NCBI RefSeq assembly: GCF_000715075.1
Contig: NC_134089.1
Coordinates: 65,454,697-65,518,696 of the forward strand
Direction: 5' to 3'
DNA from: Nicotiana tabacum
Taxonomy: Eukaryota; Streptophyta; Magnoliopsida; Solanales; Solanaceae
DNA: 64,000 nucleotides
Shown: positions 53,911 to 64,000 of the stretch, one piece after another
How positions within the stretch are numbered: position 1 is the stretch's first letter
Layout of the letters: each line of letters opens with the position of its first letter
Notes under the pieces: model-generated
The model's database searches: none
What the model saw: only the letters and a program-made list of their open reading frames with translations
What the model was told of the DNA's origin: nothing
Program-made: the position numbers and the translations under genes

Positions 53911-55610
53911 TGTAACAACCCGACCGGTCGTTTTGAGATTTTGCATTTTTGCTCGCTAGTTATCGGGCACGACTGACCCCGTGTGATGACTTATGTAAAT
54001 CGTCGGTTTTGATTTTCAGGATAATCAGAATGAATTTGGAAGAACAGTTCTCAGTTTGAAGCTTAAAATTTGGAAGGTTTGACCAAGTTTTGACTTGTTA
54101 GGATATGATCTCGGATTGGAATTTTTATGATTTGGATTGCTCAGTTAGGTGATTTGGGACTTAGGAGAATGATCGGAATATATTTTGGAGGTCCGCAGAA
54201 GGTTTAGACTTGAATTGGTGAAATTGTGATTTTGGCATTTTCCGGTTGATAAGTGAAATTTTGATATCGGGGTTGGAATGGAATTCCGGAAGTTGGAGTA
54301 GGTCCATTGTATCGTTTGTGATGTGCGTGTAAATTTTCAGGTCATTCGGACGAGGTTTGATAGACTTTTTGATCGAATTCGAAATTCGGAAGTTTTTGGG
54401 ATTCTTAGGTTTGAATCTGATGATCATTTAATGTTTTGAAGTTGTTTTGAGTGTTCCGAAGTTTGGAACATGTTTGAATGACGATATGGGATATGTAAGC
54501 ATGTTTGGTTGAGCTCCCGAGGGCCTCGGTTGAGTTTCGGGTGGTAAACGGATCAATTTTTGGACTTTGGACTTGGCAGTTTTGCTAGTTTTTGTTGCAC
54601 AAATTTTTGTTCATCGCGTTCGTGGTCAGGGACTCGCGTTCGTAAAGAGTGTTCTCGAGGTGGTGAATTCTGTTCTTCGCGTTCGCGCTTTGGGTGTCGT
54701 GTTCGCTCTTTGGTAGTCGCGTTCACGTAGTTATGTCTCCAGTAGGTATCGGGTTTGCGAGGCTTGTGCCGCGAATGCGTAGAGCATTTTGGGAGCCGAT
54801 ATTTTTCTTCATCGCGGATGCGATGGTCGTCATGCGTTCGCGAAAGAGGAAGTCTGGGTAGCCTTGTAAAGTACTCTATTTCGAGGATTTCGGGCATTTT
54901 TGCATTTTTGGAGCTATGGTGCTCAGGAGAAGACGATTTTGGAGGGGATTTTCAGAGGAGTGATTGGGATTCGACACAAGTTGAGCACGAGGCAAGAGGC
55001 AAGGGCGTCGTAGAGTAGTATTTCATCCGGTTTGAGGGAAGTAATGATTGTAAATGATGTCCTGTTAGTATAAAACCCCGAATTTCACATTGTTGTGCTA
55101 CTTTGAGGCGATGCACACGCTAGATGACGAGCGTGGAGTCATGCAACGTTGGGGATTGTGACGTGGTCCATCCCGTACGATTGTTAAGTCGCGTATTTGA
55201 TTGAAAACTGTTTGATATCATTGTGTTTCGAAAAGTATTGCTATATTTTGGGCGGAATACCATATTTGGGCCTCGTGCCATCTCTTTTGGACCCTTATTG
55301 GGCTTTTTAACTACTGTTCCTCACTGTTTTGACTTAATAATTGTACTTAGTCATGCTGTGTTTTATTGATTTCTTAACTCAGCCTTATTTACTAAATTTT
55401 TATACTATAAATGATATCTTGAGATGAATGCACTGTTTTACTGATAGTCCGAGTGGGTTGTGAGGTTGATGGCTGAGAGAGGCCAAAGGCGTGATTGCGA
55501 GGTTGATGACTGGGATAGACCGAGCGTGTGATTGTGAGGTTAATGACTGAGAGAGGCCGAGATCCTGGTTGTGAGGATTATATATTTATGGATCGGGTTG
55601 CATGCCGCAG

Positions 55611-55612
<2 letters not shown>

Positions 55613-55673
<61 letters not shown>

Positions 55674-55708
55674 CATACATACATACATATATATATATAT
55701 ATACATAC

Positions 55709-55758
<50 letters not shown>
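55613..55758. repeat. (TA)n/(CATA)n microsatellite
   Basis: About 146 bp of alternating ta with two catacatacata interruptions. The 5' LTR has only atatatgg-type stretches here (49099-49106), so the expansion post-dates integration. Confidence 0.95.
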
Positions 55759-55760
<2 letters not shown>

Positions 55761-55785
55761 ATCGAGCTGCACGCCGCAGTGATAT

Positions 55786-55837
55786 AGCGCTTGGGCTGTA
55801 GAAGCCCCTCCGGAGTCTGAACACCCCCAGTGAGCGC
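55786..55837 (+). other. 52-bp conserved block with hairpin potential (T2 3' LTR copy)
   Basis: Here the inner stem is a perfect GGGCU with AGCCC. It lies just after the microsatellite. Confidence 0.55.
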
Positions 55838-56718
55838 AGTTGACTATATATATATATATATGGATCGGGCTGCACGCCGCAGCAGTTATTATATGGTACT
55901 TATTGAGCGTGAGTGCTGGGTGTGAGCGCAGATGAGAGTTGAGTCATGAGTGACTGAGTGGCTTGCCCGAGGGGCTATATATATTACACATATACGAGTA
56001 ATGCTTTGCTTGAGGGGCCTGTTTATAAACTTACTGTTTTTCAATCCTCCTTAAAGTGAGTTTCTATTGAATATATTGATTAAATTACTGCTTTCACTCA
56101 TCTTTAGACTGAGCCTATATTGAAAATATTAAACCAATGCTTTAAATAACTTTCATTTAAACTGAAATTTTTATGAGGCGTTCGAAATTTATTCACAGAT
56201 CTAGGTTTGTTACTTCCTCCGAGATTTTTAAGTTGTGAAATGGTTATGAATTTCTTTTTGCCGAGGGGCTATATACAAACTATGTTTTTGCCCGAGGGCC
56301 GATTATGATTTTCATCACTTTCACTATAAATTACATCGAACTTCTACTAAAACCGTTAGAAAGACATTTTTCAAAGGAATTTTCCACGAAATGGGAGTTG
56401 AACAAGATAATTTGATTTGTATCCTGTTTTGGAAACATGTTGTACCCACTGTGGTGTTATGACGTGGTTTACGTGATTTCTTACTGCTCAGTCTTTATTT
56501 AATTTTATTACTTTCTAATTTGGCATACTCACATTACTCCATGCACCATGTGTGCAGATTCAGGTATTTCTGAGCTCGGTGGCAGGTTCATCGGAGTTAG
56601 CAAGGTAGCTGCCTGGTGATCGCAACCCTGCTTTTCTCCCTCCTTATTCTTTCTTACCGGCCATATTGGTCTTGATGTGATTGGACAGTTGTAGTAGATG
56701 CTCATGACTAGTGACACC

Positions 56719-59046
56719 TGTCACGCCCCAACCTCGGGAGGCGCGACCGACGCTCAATCGAGTAAACCCAATTGAGCAAGCCTTATCAAACACTTCCTAC
56801 CCAGCTCAATGCGATTAAGGGATCCAATGCCGTTTAATTAGACAATAGAAGGGGTTGTACATTCAATATGGATAGATAATTTTATAACACAACCTTAACC
56901 ATAGTTAGGCTTCCAAGATTCCATACAGTTATAGTGTAGAAGAAAGAAAGAGTACAAGGTTACAACATGGTTCATTGACCTATCCAATACCCATACATAA
57001 CCCACACAAACGTCTACGGAGCCTCTAAGGATACAAAAGACAGTGATAACAATGTCGGCAATAAGGCCCTGGATATACCTCAAAATGGATATCTATAACA
57101 ACATAACCCCTTGAAGGAGAAAGGGGCTCACCAAGGTTTTGAGAAGAGGATGCTCTGCTACACACGATCAATACTATCCGCTATGGAGCCATCTACATTC
57201 ATTTAAAAATGTAGCGCCCTCGACAAAAGGGACGTTAGTACCATGGAATAGTACTAGTATGTATAACTAAATAACATCCTATTAGAAAGAACAACCATAC
57301 AAGAGTAAAGAGGAAATCGTAAAGACAACAAAGTTTCAAATAAGCACTATGCCGACAATATAAGGAGGTTCACATGATTTTCACATAGTTCTTGAAATTT
57401 TAGATTGGAGCATCCCACACTGTTGCATCATTATCCACAATACCACCGTTTCCGTGAGCGGAGTCCAATCACAGCCCGATCGGCTAAGCCGTCTCCCGGA
57501 GAAGTTACCATTATTTCATTCACACTTTTTAGTTTCAATCATTATTACATTACCACCATGTGTGTGTATATATATATGTCATGGCGTCCGATCACGATGC
57601 GATCAGCTAAGCCGTCTCCCCGAGACGTTACCATTTTTCATTATTCATGTCACCCCAATCTTTGGTTACACATGTATTAGTTTACCGGCACTTGGGGCCA
57701 CAATTTCCACATTCCACAACTCACGTTTCACATTGTTCCCATTTTCAACATTTACCTTGCCACTTAAAGTCATAGGCATATACAAAAGCAATTTAAGTCA
57801 TAAGCATAGAGGGGAATTCATCAAGTTCAACATACTAGTCCCAAAGTAACCTTGGCATGACAGTTTGGCATTTAGCAAATAAATCATGTTCTCCACTCAT
57901 CTTCCATTTATAAGAATAACACATTAAACACATAAAGAAGTACTTACCACATACATTTTTACAATATCAATTCACTTAACATAACAAGCACTGCATCAAT
58001 TACGTTTCGAACTTACAATACTTACACGGGCACTATGGAATCTCAATTTTTAGGGGGGAGGGGGGAGGGTTAGCCATACATACCTCAATAAAGCTTTCCC
58101 CTAATTCTTATAAAATTCCGGGACTCTTAGCACTTCAATCTATTGTATAAGAATTACAATTGAACCAAGAATTAGAGACGTGATGAAGATTCTAGCTCGT
58201 TTGAGCATATTATCAAACATAAAAGGTGCATTATGATCTTAGGCCCCTTTTGAAAGAAATTTCTTCAATATTATACCCCAATTGTTGTTTCTTTGGTTCT
58301 CATCCTCCCCATATCCCATTATCTCTTGTGCATGCTGTTCTTACCTCTTAGGATGAAGACCTAGTAGCTTCAATTGACAATCTTCAAGGATTTGGGGTAA
58401 GGATTGAGAGAGGACTTGATGAAGATTACCCCCTCTCACTCTAGAACTCCCCCTCTCACTCTATATGTCGTGAAATAACAGGAAAAAGGTCTAATGGGGT
58501 GGGGTCGTTTTTTTTTAAAATTAGAAAATAGGAGTCCGACTTAGATCTGCGAACGCATTTGCGATCGCAAAGTTGCCATGAGGCCCGCATAATGGACCGC
58601 AAAAATGCTCCCCAAAACCTGAACACACTGTCTAGGTATGCGGCAGAAATGCTGTTCGCATACCCATTCTGCGGTCGCATAATGCACCGCAGAACTGCCC
58701 CTTACAAAATCTCAAGGGAATTATGCGACGAGTTTGCGGGCCGCATATCGATTATGCGATCACATACTTAGCCTCATAGTTGACCTCAAATTGGCCAACA
58801 CACTGCTTCACTCTGCGGCGACTATGCGTTCCGCATAACTGTTATGCGACTGCATTTTCGATCACTTAATCGCACTTTTTTGGAAAATATTATTCCTTGA
58901 CTTTTTAATGCATTGATCAGTTCAAAAGGGTTCTAACCACGGCTCGCAAGCTCGGTGCGAAGAATTTTATGCATCTCTAACACATATCCCTAACTTGCCA
59001 CTACGAGCTTTCGGGTTTAGAGTAAAAATCTTTCATGGGCCTCACA
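56719..59046 (-). repeat. T3 3' LTR (2.33 kb)
   Basis: On the minus strand it starts TGTGAGGCCCATGAAAG at 59046 and ends GGGGCGTGACA at 56719. The CG palindrome array is at 58546-58872. A duplicated phrase gatc(g/a)gctaagccgtctccc occurs at about 57479 and 57601 (period about 122 bp). Short open frames in the LTR are not genes. Confidence 0.85.
58546..58872 (-). repeat. CG palindrome array in the T3 LTR
   Basis: TGCGAACGCA (58548-58557), TGCGATCGCA (58560-58569), TGCGGTCGCA (58670-58679), TGCGGGCCGCA (58735-58745) and TGCGTTCCGCA (58825-58835), with many half sites. The cores are those of the Athila LTR and spacer. Confidence 0.85.
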
Positions 59047-59057
59047 TTCTCCCCCAC
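59047..59057 (-). promoter_or_regulatory. T3 polypurine tract
   Basis: The minus strand reads gtgggggagaa directly before the LTR. Confidence 0.85.
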
Positions 59058-59404
59058 TTAGGATCATTCGTCCTTGAATGAGGGTCAAGGTTCACTCATT
59101 AGCAGTTTCTTATGAAATCCCCATTTCTCACAATCATGGAATACTTCAATAGCTCCGAATTTGACTAACTCCTTAAAAATTTCGCTAGAGTTTCCTTTGT
59201 ATCTAGGCATATCCACCTATCAGAGAGCCCCAGAAACATATCCTAACAACATATACATATTCCGTAGACATAACATAACCTGTACAATACCAACCATGGA
59301 CCCATAGGCAATCATATAACCAAAATGAAATAAAACAGTTTTACATAGATCAAATCAAGGATACAGAGTTAATAGGGACCAAATGGATGAAAACTATTAT
59401 ATGT

Positions 59405-60136
59405 CTATACAAACAAATGTGGGTACTTCCTCCTCATTTCTTCCCCGGCTTCCCAAGTGGCTTCCTCAACCTGCTGGTTTCTCCATAACACCTTTACGAA
59501 AGCAATCTCCTTATTCCTCAATTTCCGGACCTGCCTGTCAAGAATGGCAGCTGGAACTTCTTCATAGGACAGTTCTTCATTGACCTCAATAGTTTTAATT
59601 GGCACGATATTGGATGGATCTCCCACTACCTTCTTCAACATAGACACATGAAAGATTGGGTGTACCAATGACATCTCGGGTGGCAACTCAAGCTTGTATG
59701 CCACCTGACCAATCCGCTTGATGATCCTGTATTGTCCGACATATCTTGTGCTCAATTTTCCTTTCTTCCCAAATCGCATGATACCCTTCATGGGGGAAAC
59801 CTTCAAGAATACCCAATCATCTTCTTTGAACTCCAAGTCCCTACGACGGACGTCCGAATAAGACTTTTGGCGACTCTGAGCAGTCTTTAACCTTTCCTTA
59901 ATAATTTCAACCTTCTCCATGGCCTGGTGCACAATGTCTGGTCCTATCAATTTAGCTTCTCCAACCTCGAACCACCCAATGGGAGACCTACATCTTCTAC
60001 CATACAGTGCCTCAAATGGTGCCATCTGAATACTAGTGTGGAATCTGTTGTTATAAGCAAACTCTATGAGTGGCATATTATCATCCCAGCTACCTTTGAA
60101 ATCGAGAGTACAAGCACGCAACATATCCTCAAGCAT
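59405..60136 (-). pseudogene. pol: T3 integrase C-terminal part and chromodomain
   Basis: This 243-codon open frame begins MLEDMLRACTLDFKGSWDD and covers the end of the integrase core (PLIEFAYNN, then PFEALYGRRCRSPIGW), the GPY/F-type region (KGKLSTRYVGQYRIIKRIG, ending HPIFHVSMLKK) and a C-terminal chromodomain (YEEVPAAILDRQVRKLRNKE, then FVKVLWRNQQVEEATWEAG, ending KYPHLFV). The chromodomain aromatic W and acidic residues are present. It is separated from the upstream integrase by a frameshift near 60140. In active members this domain reads histone marks and steers insertion to silent chromatin, consistent with the surroundings. Confidence 0.92.
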
Positions 60137-60735
60137 CTGAATAGTCCGCTCTGCTTGCCGTCAGTCTGGGAGTGAAACGTTGTGCTAAGATTTACCTGAG
60201 TGCCCAAACCTTGATGAAATTTCTTCCAAAAGTTGGCTGTAAACTGAGCCCCTTGATAAAAAATGATTAAGACTGGAGTACCATGCAACCTGACTATTTC
60301 CTTGATATACAACTAGGCATACTGTTCCGTTGTGTCGGTAGATTTGACTGGCAAGAAGTGCGTTGATTTTGTGAGTCGATCAACAATCACCCAAATTGAG
60401 TCAAACTTGCGCAGAGTGCGTGACAACCCTACCACAGAATCCATATGGATCATCTCCCATTTCCATATTGGAATTTCTATGCTTTGAGCCAGTCCTATGG
60501 GTCTTTGATATTCGGCCTTCACTTGCTGATAGTTCGGACATCTAGCCACAAAGTCCGCCATATCCCTTTCCATGTTGTTCCACCAATAAACTTCCTTAAG
60601 ATCATGATACATTTTCGTAGAACCTGGGTGCACTGAATACCTGGAAATGTGAGCTTCTGCCATGATCCTTCCCTGAAGACCATCAATATCTGGAACATAT
60701 AGGCGGCCTTGGCACCGTAGGGTACCATCATCCAT
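60137..60735 (-). pseudogene. pol: T3 integrase, N-terminal and core part
   Basis: From 60735 the frame reads MDDGTLRCQGRLYVPD, then the zinc region RYSVHPGSTKMYHDL to FVARCPNYQQVKAE. The second Cys of the CxxC pair is Tyr (CPNY). Core: MIHMDSVVGL holds the first Asp; the second block reads FYQGAQFTANF where SDRGxQF is expected, so the second catalytic Asp is Tyr. A stop follows EQYA at about 60313, and near 60140 QTDGKQSGLF shows the frameshift into the Glu block. Integration activity must be lost. Confidence 0.9.
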
Positions 60736-60933
60736 GCCAAGAAAAAAAGCAGTGGTCTTGTGTTTATGGATCCCCTATTTCAGCTGTGCTAATAATAGGT
60801 CATTGAATTGCTTTTCTTTCACCTCTACCACAAGCAACGATTCAGCCCTATTCTGCACAAGTTCCCCTCCATAATTAGAGTCCGCAAGGCGAACTCCCAA
60901 ACTGGCCAATTGATGAACCTCCTGGGCCAATGG

Positions 60934-61638
60934 CTACTGATCTACCCTCAAATGAGCCAAACTTTCCATAGATTTTCGACTAAGAGCATTCGCCACAACA
61001 TTAGCCTTTCCCGGGTGATAGATAATATCAATATCATAATCCTTGAGTAACTCTAGCCATCTTCTCTGCCTCAAATTCAACTCCTTCTGCTTGAAAATAT
61101 ATTGAAGGCTCTTGTGGTTCGTGAATACATCCACATGGACCCTATATAGATAATATCGCCAAATCTTTAGCGCAAACACCACTGCCGCAAGCTCTAAGTC
61201 ATAAGTTGGATAGTTCTTTTTATGATTCTTGAGTTGCCAAGAAGCGTAGGCTATTACCTTGCCGTGCTGCATTAACACGCACCCGAGCTCGATCCTAGAA
61301 GCATCGCAATACACCACAAATCCCCCTGTGCCCTCCGGCAGGGTTAGTACTGGTGCTGTAGTCAATCTTGATTTCAATTCTTGGAAGCTCTTCTCACAAA
61401 TGTCTGACCACTGGAACTTAACTGTTTTCTGGGTCAATTTAGTCAATGGAGAGGCAAGAGAAGAAAACCCCTCCATAAATCTTCTATAGTACCCGGCTAA
61501 ACCCAAGAAACTACGAATCTCTGTTGGAGTAGTAGGTCTAGGCCAATTTCTCAGTGCCACAATCTCTTGAGGATCAACCATAATTCCTTCCCTGGAGACG
61601 ACATGACCCAAGAATATGACGGATTCAAGCCAAAATTC
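60934..61638 (-). pseudogene. pol: T3 RT thumb and RNase H
   Basis: After a TGA at about 61636-61638 (where a TGT Cys codon is expected before EFWL) the same frame runs [16 protein letters not shown], then [17 protein letters not shown], into RNase [17 protein letters not shown], with the first Asp in CDAS, then [22 protein letters not shown], then [12 protein letters not shown], where TDH has become TNH so that a catalytic Asp is Asn, and [16 protein letters not shown], where ADALSR has become ANALSR. A stop follows RVDQ at about 60934. Confidence 0.9.
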
Positions 61639-62281
61639 TCATTTCGAAAACTCTGCATATAGTTGATGTTGCTGAAGAGTCTGCAGAACTGCCCTGAGAT
61701 GGTTAGCATGATCTTCTTGACTTCGGGAATATACACGAATATCGTCAATGAATACTATCACAAAGGAGTCTAGAAAAGTCTTGAAGACTCGATTCATAAG
61801 ATCCATGAAAGCTGTCGGGGCATTTGTTAGCCCAAAAGACATTACCAGGAATTCAAAGTGCCCGTACCGAGTTCTGAAAGCTATTTTTGGAATATCCTGC
61901 TCCCTTATCTTCAATTGGTGATACCCGGACCGCAAGTCGATCTTTGAAAAACACATAGCACCTTACAATTGGTCAAACAAGTCATCTATTCTGGGTAGAG
62001 GGTATTTATTTTTGATAGTGACTTTGTTAAGCTGCTGGTAGTCAATACACATTCGCAACGACCCATCTTTCTTCCTTACAAACAAAACCGGTGCGCCCAT
62101 GGTAACACACTCGACCGAATGAAACCCTTGTCAAGCAAATCCTTCAATTGTTCCTTTAGCTCTTTCAATTCAGCCGGTGCCATTCTGTAAGGTGGAATTG
62201 ATATAGGATGCGTGCCTGGCATCATATTGATCCCAAAGTCTATCTCCCTGGCATCACAGGTACAAACTCAAGGCTAGGTGC
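61639..62281 (-). pseudogene. pol: T3 reverse transcriptase, palm and fingers
   Basis: The finger region (62280-61957) can be read with interruptions, including a [18 protein letters not shown] block near 62100-62060 and a stop in place of Gln before GAMCFSK. The palm at 61956-61639 is open: [29 protein letters not shown] and the catalytic FIDD at about 61741-61752. Confidence 0.9.
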
Positions 62282-62827
62282 CTAGGCATCGATGTCCGTA
62301 ACATTGACTAAATGATAGTTACACCCCTTCCTGATCATCTTTGCAGCCTTAAGGTAAGAAATAAATCGACCTTTAGGCACTACATTATCCCCCTTCCATT
62401 CCACCACGGGCTCATTAGGAAACTCAAGCCTCATAGTTCTAGTTCGACAATCAAGCTTGGCAAAACATGAGTAAAGCCAATCCATTCCTATTATTACATC
62501 AAAATAAACAATCCCTAATTCAATGAGATCGGCCATGGTATCCCTACCACGCACCTTGACAACATAACTCCTATAAGCTCAAGTAGCCAAAATTGACTCA
62601 CCAACTGGAGTAGATACCGAGAATGGTTCATGAAGCTGTTCTGGTTCTATCCCGAATTCCATAGCAACAAAAGGGGTAACATAGGACAGGGTGGAACCGG
62701 GGTCAATAAGTGCATACACATCATGTGATTGGACAGTTAGAATACGTGTAACAACATCTGGAGAAGCCTCTGCAGTTTGGCAACCACTCATAGCATAGAA
62801 CTGGCTGGGCTCTCCTGAACTTTGCAC
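62282..62827 (-). pseudogene. pro: T3 aspartic protease
   Basis: The active-site block VYALIDPGSTLSYVTP lies in 62827-62579, with D-P-G-S present. A stop near 62579 separates it from the second half (62554-62282) with FDVIIGMDWLYSCFAKLDCR, the typical post-flap block of Tekay proteases. The stop is the only obvious break in the domain. Confidence 0.88.
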
Positions 62828-63199
62828 ACCACCCCTAGCTGCACCTCGCCCTGCAGGTGCTGGGGTACCTCGAGTTGGAGAGGGGGATAAAGATGTAGCA
62901 ACTGCTGGACTGGATGAAGGTGCTGAGCCCCTACCCGCTCCCTGGTGGGATGCATGACAATGCCTCTAAATGTGGCCCCTCATCCTGCATCCATAGCACA
63001 CGAGTAACTCCAAGTAGAAAACCCCTGAGTGCATCTTCCCGCACTTGGGGAACGGGGACCTCTGCTACTGCTGGGATCTCTCTCCTAACCAACCCCACTG
63101 ATAGAATTGTTTGTTGCCCTGACTGGGCCTGAAACAACTCCACTGTTGCTGCTAGTTGAGCCCTGATGGTGGTGCACTAGCTGAAGACTGTGCAACAGA
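62828..63199 (-). pseudogene. gag: T3 gag C-terminus with zinc knuckle remnant
   Basis: At about 62960-62995 the minus strand encodes CYGCRMRGHI-stop-RHC, a C-x2-C-x4-H-x4-C knuckle with a stop inside. Flanking text is Gln/Pro/Ser-rich and shifts frame at least twice. The knuckle would bind element RNA. Confidence 0.8.
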
Positions 63200-63925
63200 C
63201 TAGGACAACCCCGATGTTCCACCCCGAAAAGTTGATCTTCTCCCACCTAGCGACTCACCCATGCTGCCTGCAAACCGGATACTTCTTTTACCCTCTCTCT
63301 CCATCCTGTTCTTCAGTTTGCGATTTTCTTTGGCGTGTGAAAACGCCACCATCTTCCCATAATTTATGCCAGAGTTCAACGCAGCTGTAGAAGCCTCGTT
63401 AATAGTTAAAGGATTAAGACCTTGAGCAAACCGATGCACCCTAGCCTCTATTGTGGGAAACATGTGAATAACATACTTGGACAAGCGAACAAACTCCATA
63501 TGGTACTCCCACACACTTCTGCTACCCTGTTTTAGATTTTTGAACTCTGCTGCACGGGATGCCCTTGTCTTAGCAGGTAGAAAATGATCTATAAAGGCAT
63601 CAACAATCTCACTCCACCTCGCCGGAGGGCTCCCCTCCTCGCGGGAATCTTCCCATAACTCAAACCACGCAAAGGCCACCCCTTTCAAATGGTAGGCAGC
63701 CAAATCTACTCCCTCTGTTTCAGTTGCACGCATAACCCTGAGGTTCTTATACATCTCATCAATAAAATCCTGAGGGTCTTCTTCTGGATTGGCACCCATA
63801 AACACAGGAGGCTCTAACACCATAAATCTATTTACCCTAGAACTGGTGGAATTCCCTTGTTGGCCAAATGAACTGGGTGCAACATTTAACCTCTGGGCCT
63901 GGGATGCCACTAGCTGTGTCAGCAT
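63200..63925 (-). pseudogene. gag: T3 gag capsid domain
   Basis: This is a 241-codon open frame. It contains FMVLEPPVFMGANPEEDPQD, the capsid core LKGVAFAWFELWED, FIDHFLPAKTRASRAAEF, SVWEYHMEFVRLSKY and RFAQGLNPLTINEAS, then a basic tail KENRKLKNRMEREGK. This is the Retrotrans_gag type (Pfam PF03732) of Tekay elements. The true N-terminus is upstream: bases 63926-64000 continue gag in another frame, so a frameshift lies near 63930-63950. Confidence 0.9.
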
Positions 63926-64000
63926 CTGAATAGCTCCCCAAAGATCCCATCAGAGATACCAGAACCGAAAGCTGGGGATGGAGGCAGGACAGGAGTATCA
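63926..64000 (-). pseudogene. gag: T3 gag N-terminal part, different frame, runs off the window
   Basis: The minus strand reads DTPVLPPSPAFGSGISDG, a Pro/Ser-rich segment typical before the Tekay gag domain, out of frame with the downstream capsid frame. Confidence 0.55.

Larger units (their letters stand above)
47360..56718 (+). mobile_element. T2: Tekay-type element with long LTRs and no recognisable pol
   Basis: The 5' LTR is 47360-50272, the interior 50273-53910, and the 3' LTR starts at 53911 and is cut at 56718 by T3. The LTR family, primer site and purine tract are Tekay-like, and the last bases of the interior (gttcaaggacgaacatatgttt) still look like the end of a chromovirus polyprotein. 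The rest of the 3.6 kb interior has no gag, protease, RT or integrase motif that I can read. T2 is therefore either a non-autonomous derivative or eroded beyond recognition. LTR ends carry the palindrome CGACCGGTCG. Confidence 0.82.
53911..56718 (+). repeat. T2 3' LTR, cut by T3
   Basis: TGTAACAACCCGACCGG to actagtgacacc. It follows the 5' LTR closely but has a large TA/CATA microsatellite at 55613-55758 and small deletions near 54700. The remaining 180 or so bases should lie beyond T3, outside the window. Confidence 0.88.
56719..64000 (-). mobile_element. T3: Tekay-type chromovirus, 3' LTR to gag
   Basis: Read on the minus strand: gag (from the window edge), zinc knuckle, protease, RT, RNase H, integrase, chromodomain, purine tract and 3' LTR. 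The 5' LTR lies beyond base 64000. It is the most complete element here, but it has frameshifts and lost catalytic residues. Its 3' LTR abuts T2 LTR sequence at 56718/56719 (acacc is the candidate target duplication). Confidence 0.9.

Noticed and set aside
54755..55018. An 87-codon frame conserved between the two T2 LTRs (also at 48241-48504)
   Set aside because: Conservation is explained by LTR identity; the frame crosses the TATA region and CG array and has no known domain. It is not excluded as a short leader ORF but is unsupported.
55528..55875. Several overlapping open frames of Tyr-Ile repeats on both strands
   Set aside because: They are translations of a TA/CATA microsatellite and not genes.
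57405..57849. Overlapping plus-strand frames within the T3 LTR
   Set aside because: They run over a duplicated LTR phrase on the strand opposite to the element, with no family features.
1..64000. Endogenous pararetrovirus sequence, which is common in Solanaceae
   Set aside because: All RT regions have Ty3/gypsy features (integrase follows, LTRs present, Athila or Tekay wording); no movement-protein or coat-type region was seen.

Overview
The window is plant nuclear heterochromatin, most likely from a large-genome Solanaceae species. Nicotiana-like is my best guess, based on remembered element families and not on a search. I see no intact host gene, no tRNA or rRNA gene, no CRISPR and nothing viral. 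Almost every base can be assigned to nested LTR retrotransposons of four kinds: Athila, a Tat-related gag-protease family, Tekay/Del-type chromoviruses, and an Ogre/Tat-like family with LTRs of about 4 kb. All are broken by stops, frameshifts, duplications or further insertions.

Layout. 1-9516: the 3' part of an Athila element (+), with pol, a CG-palindrome-rich spacer, an extra env-position ORF, an untranslated tail and the 3' LTR. 9517-16306: element A (-), a Tat-like element with gag and protease but no reverse transcriptase, plus an oppositely oriented multi-exon aORF (Transposase_28-like, coiled coil). 16307-21383 and 33622-34051: Tekay element T1 (+), whose RT is cut by A and whose 3' LTR is split by element N. 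21384-33621: element N (+), a Tekay-like element with eroded pol, whose 5' LTR is itself split by element B. 21690-26360: element B (+), a second, 3'-truncated copy of the A family. 34052-36582 and 44472-47299: O1, the 3' tail and long 3' LTR of an Ogre/Tat-like element. 36583-44466: O2, a solo LTR of the same general family inside the O1 LTR, with a perfect ATGGT target duplication; it carries a Pack-MULE-like HSP70 capture and a second exon-intron gene fragment. 47300-47359: a scrap of another Tekay LTR. 47360-56718: T2 (+), long LTRs around a 3.6 kb interior with no recognisable pol. 56719-64000: T3 (-), a Tekay chromovirus inserted in the T2 3' LTR, with gag, protease, RT, RNase H, integrase and chromodomain all identifiable.

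Nesting is up to four deep: O1 is host to T1, T1 to A, and A to Athila; in parallel T1 is host to N, and N to B. Joining the two flanks of each insertion rebuilds the interrupted host LTR, which is the main evidence for this order.

The signal I find most unusual is a dense array of short CG-rich palindromes (cores like TGCGGACCGCA, TGCGATCGCA, TCGCGTTCGCGA) in unrelated elements. In T1 and T2 it sits immediately upstream of the LTR TATA box. It also occurs in the Athila LTR, the T3 LTR and the Athila pre-env spacer. The Athila and T3 arrays share nearly the same cores although the two lineages are distant. Other points of interest are the gag-protease-only Tat family with a convergent spliced antisense gene, and a 52-bp potentially structured block conserved among Tekay LTRs.
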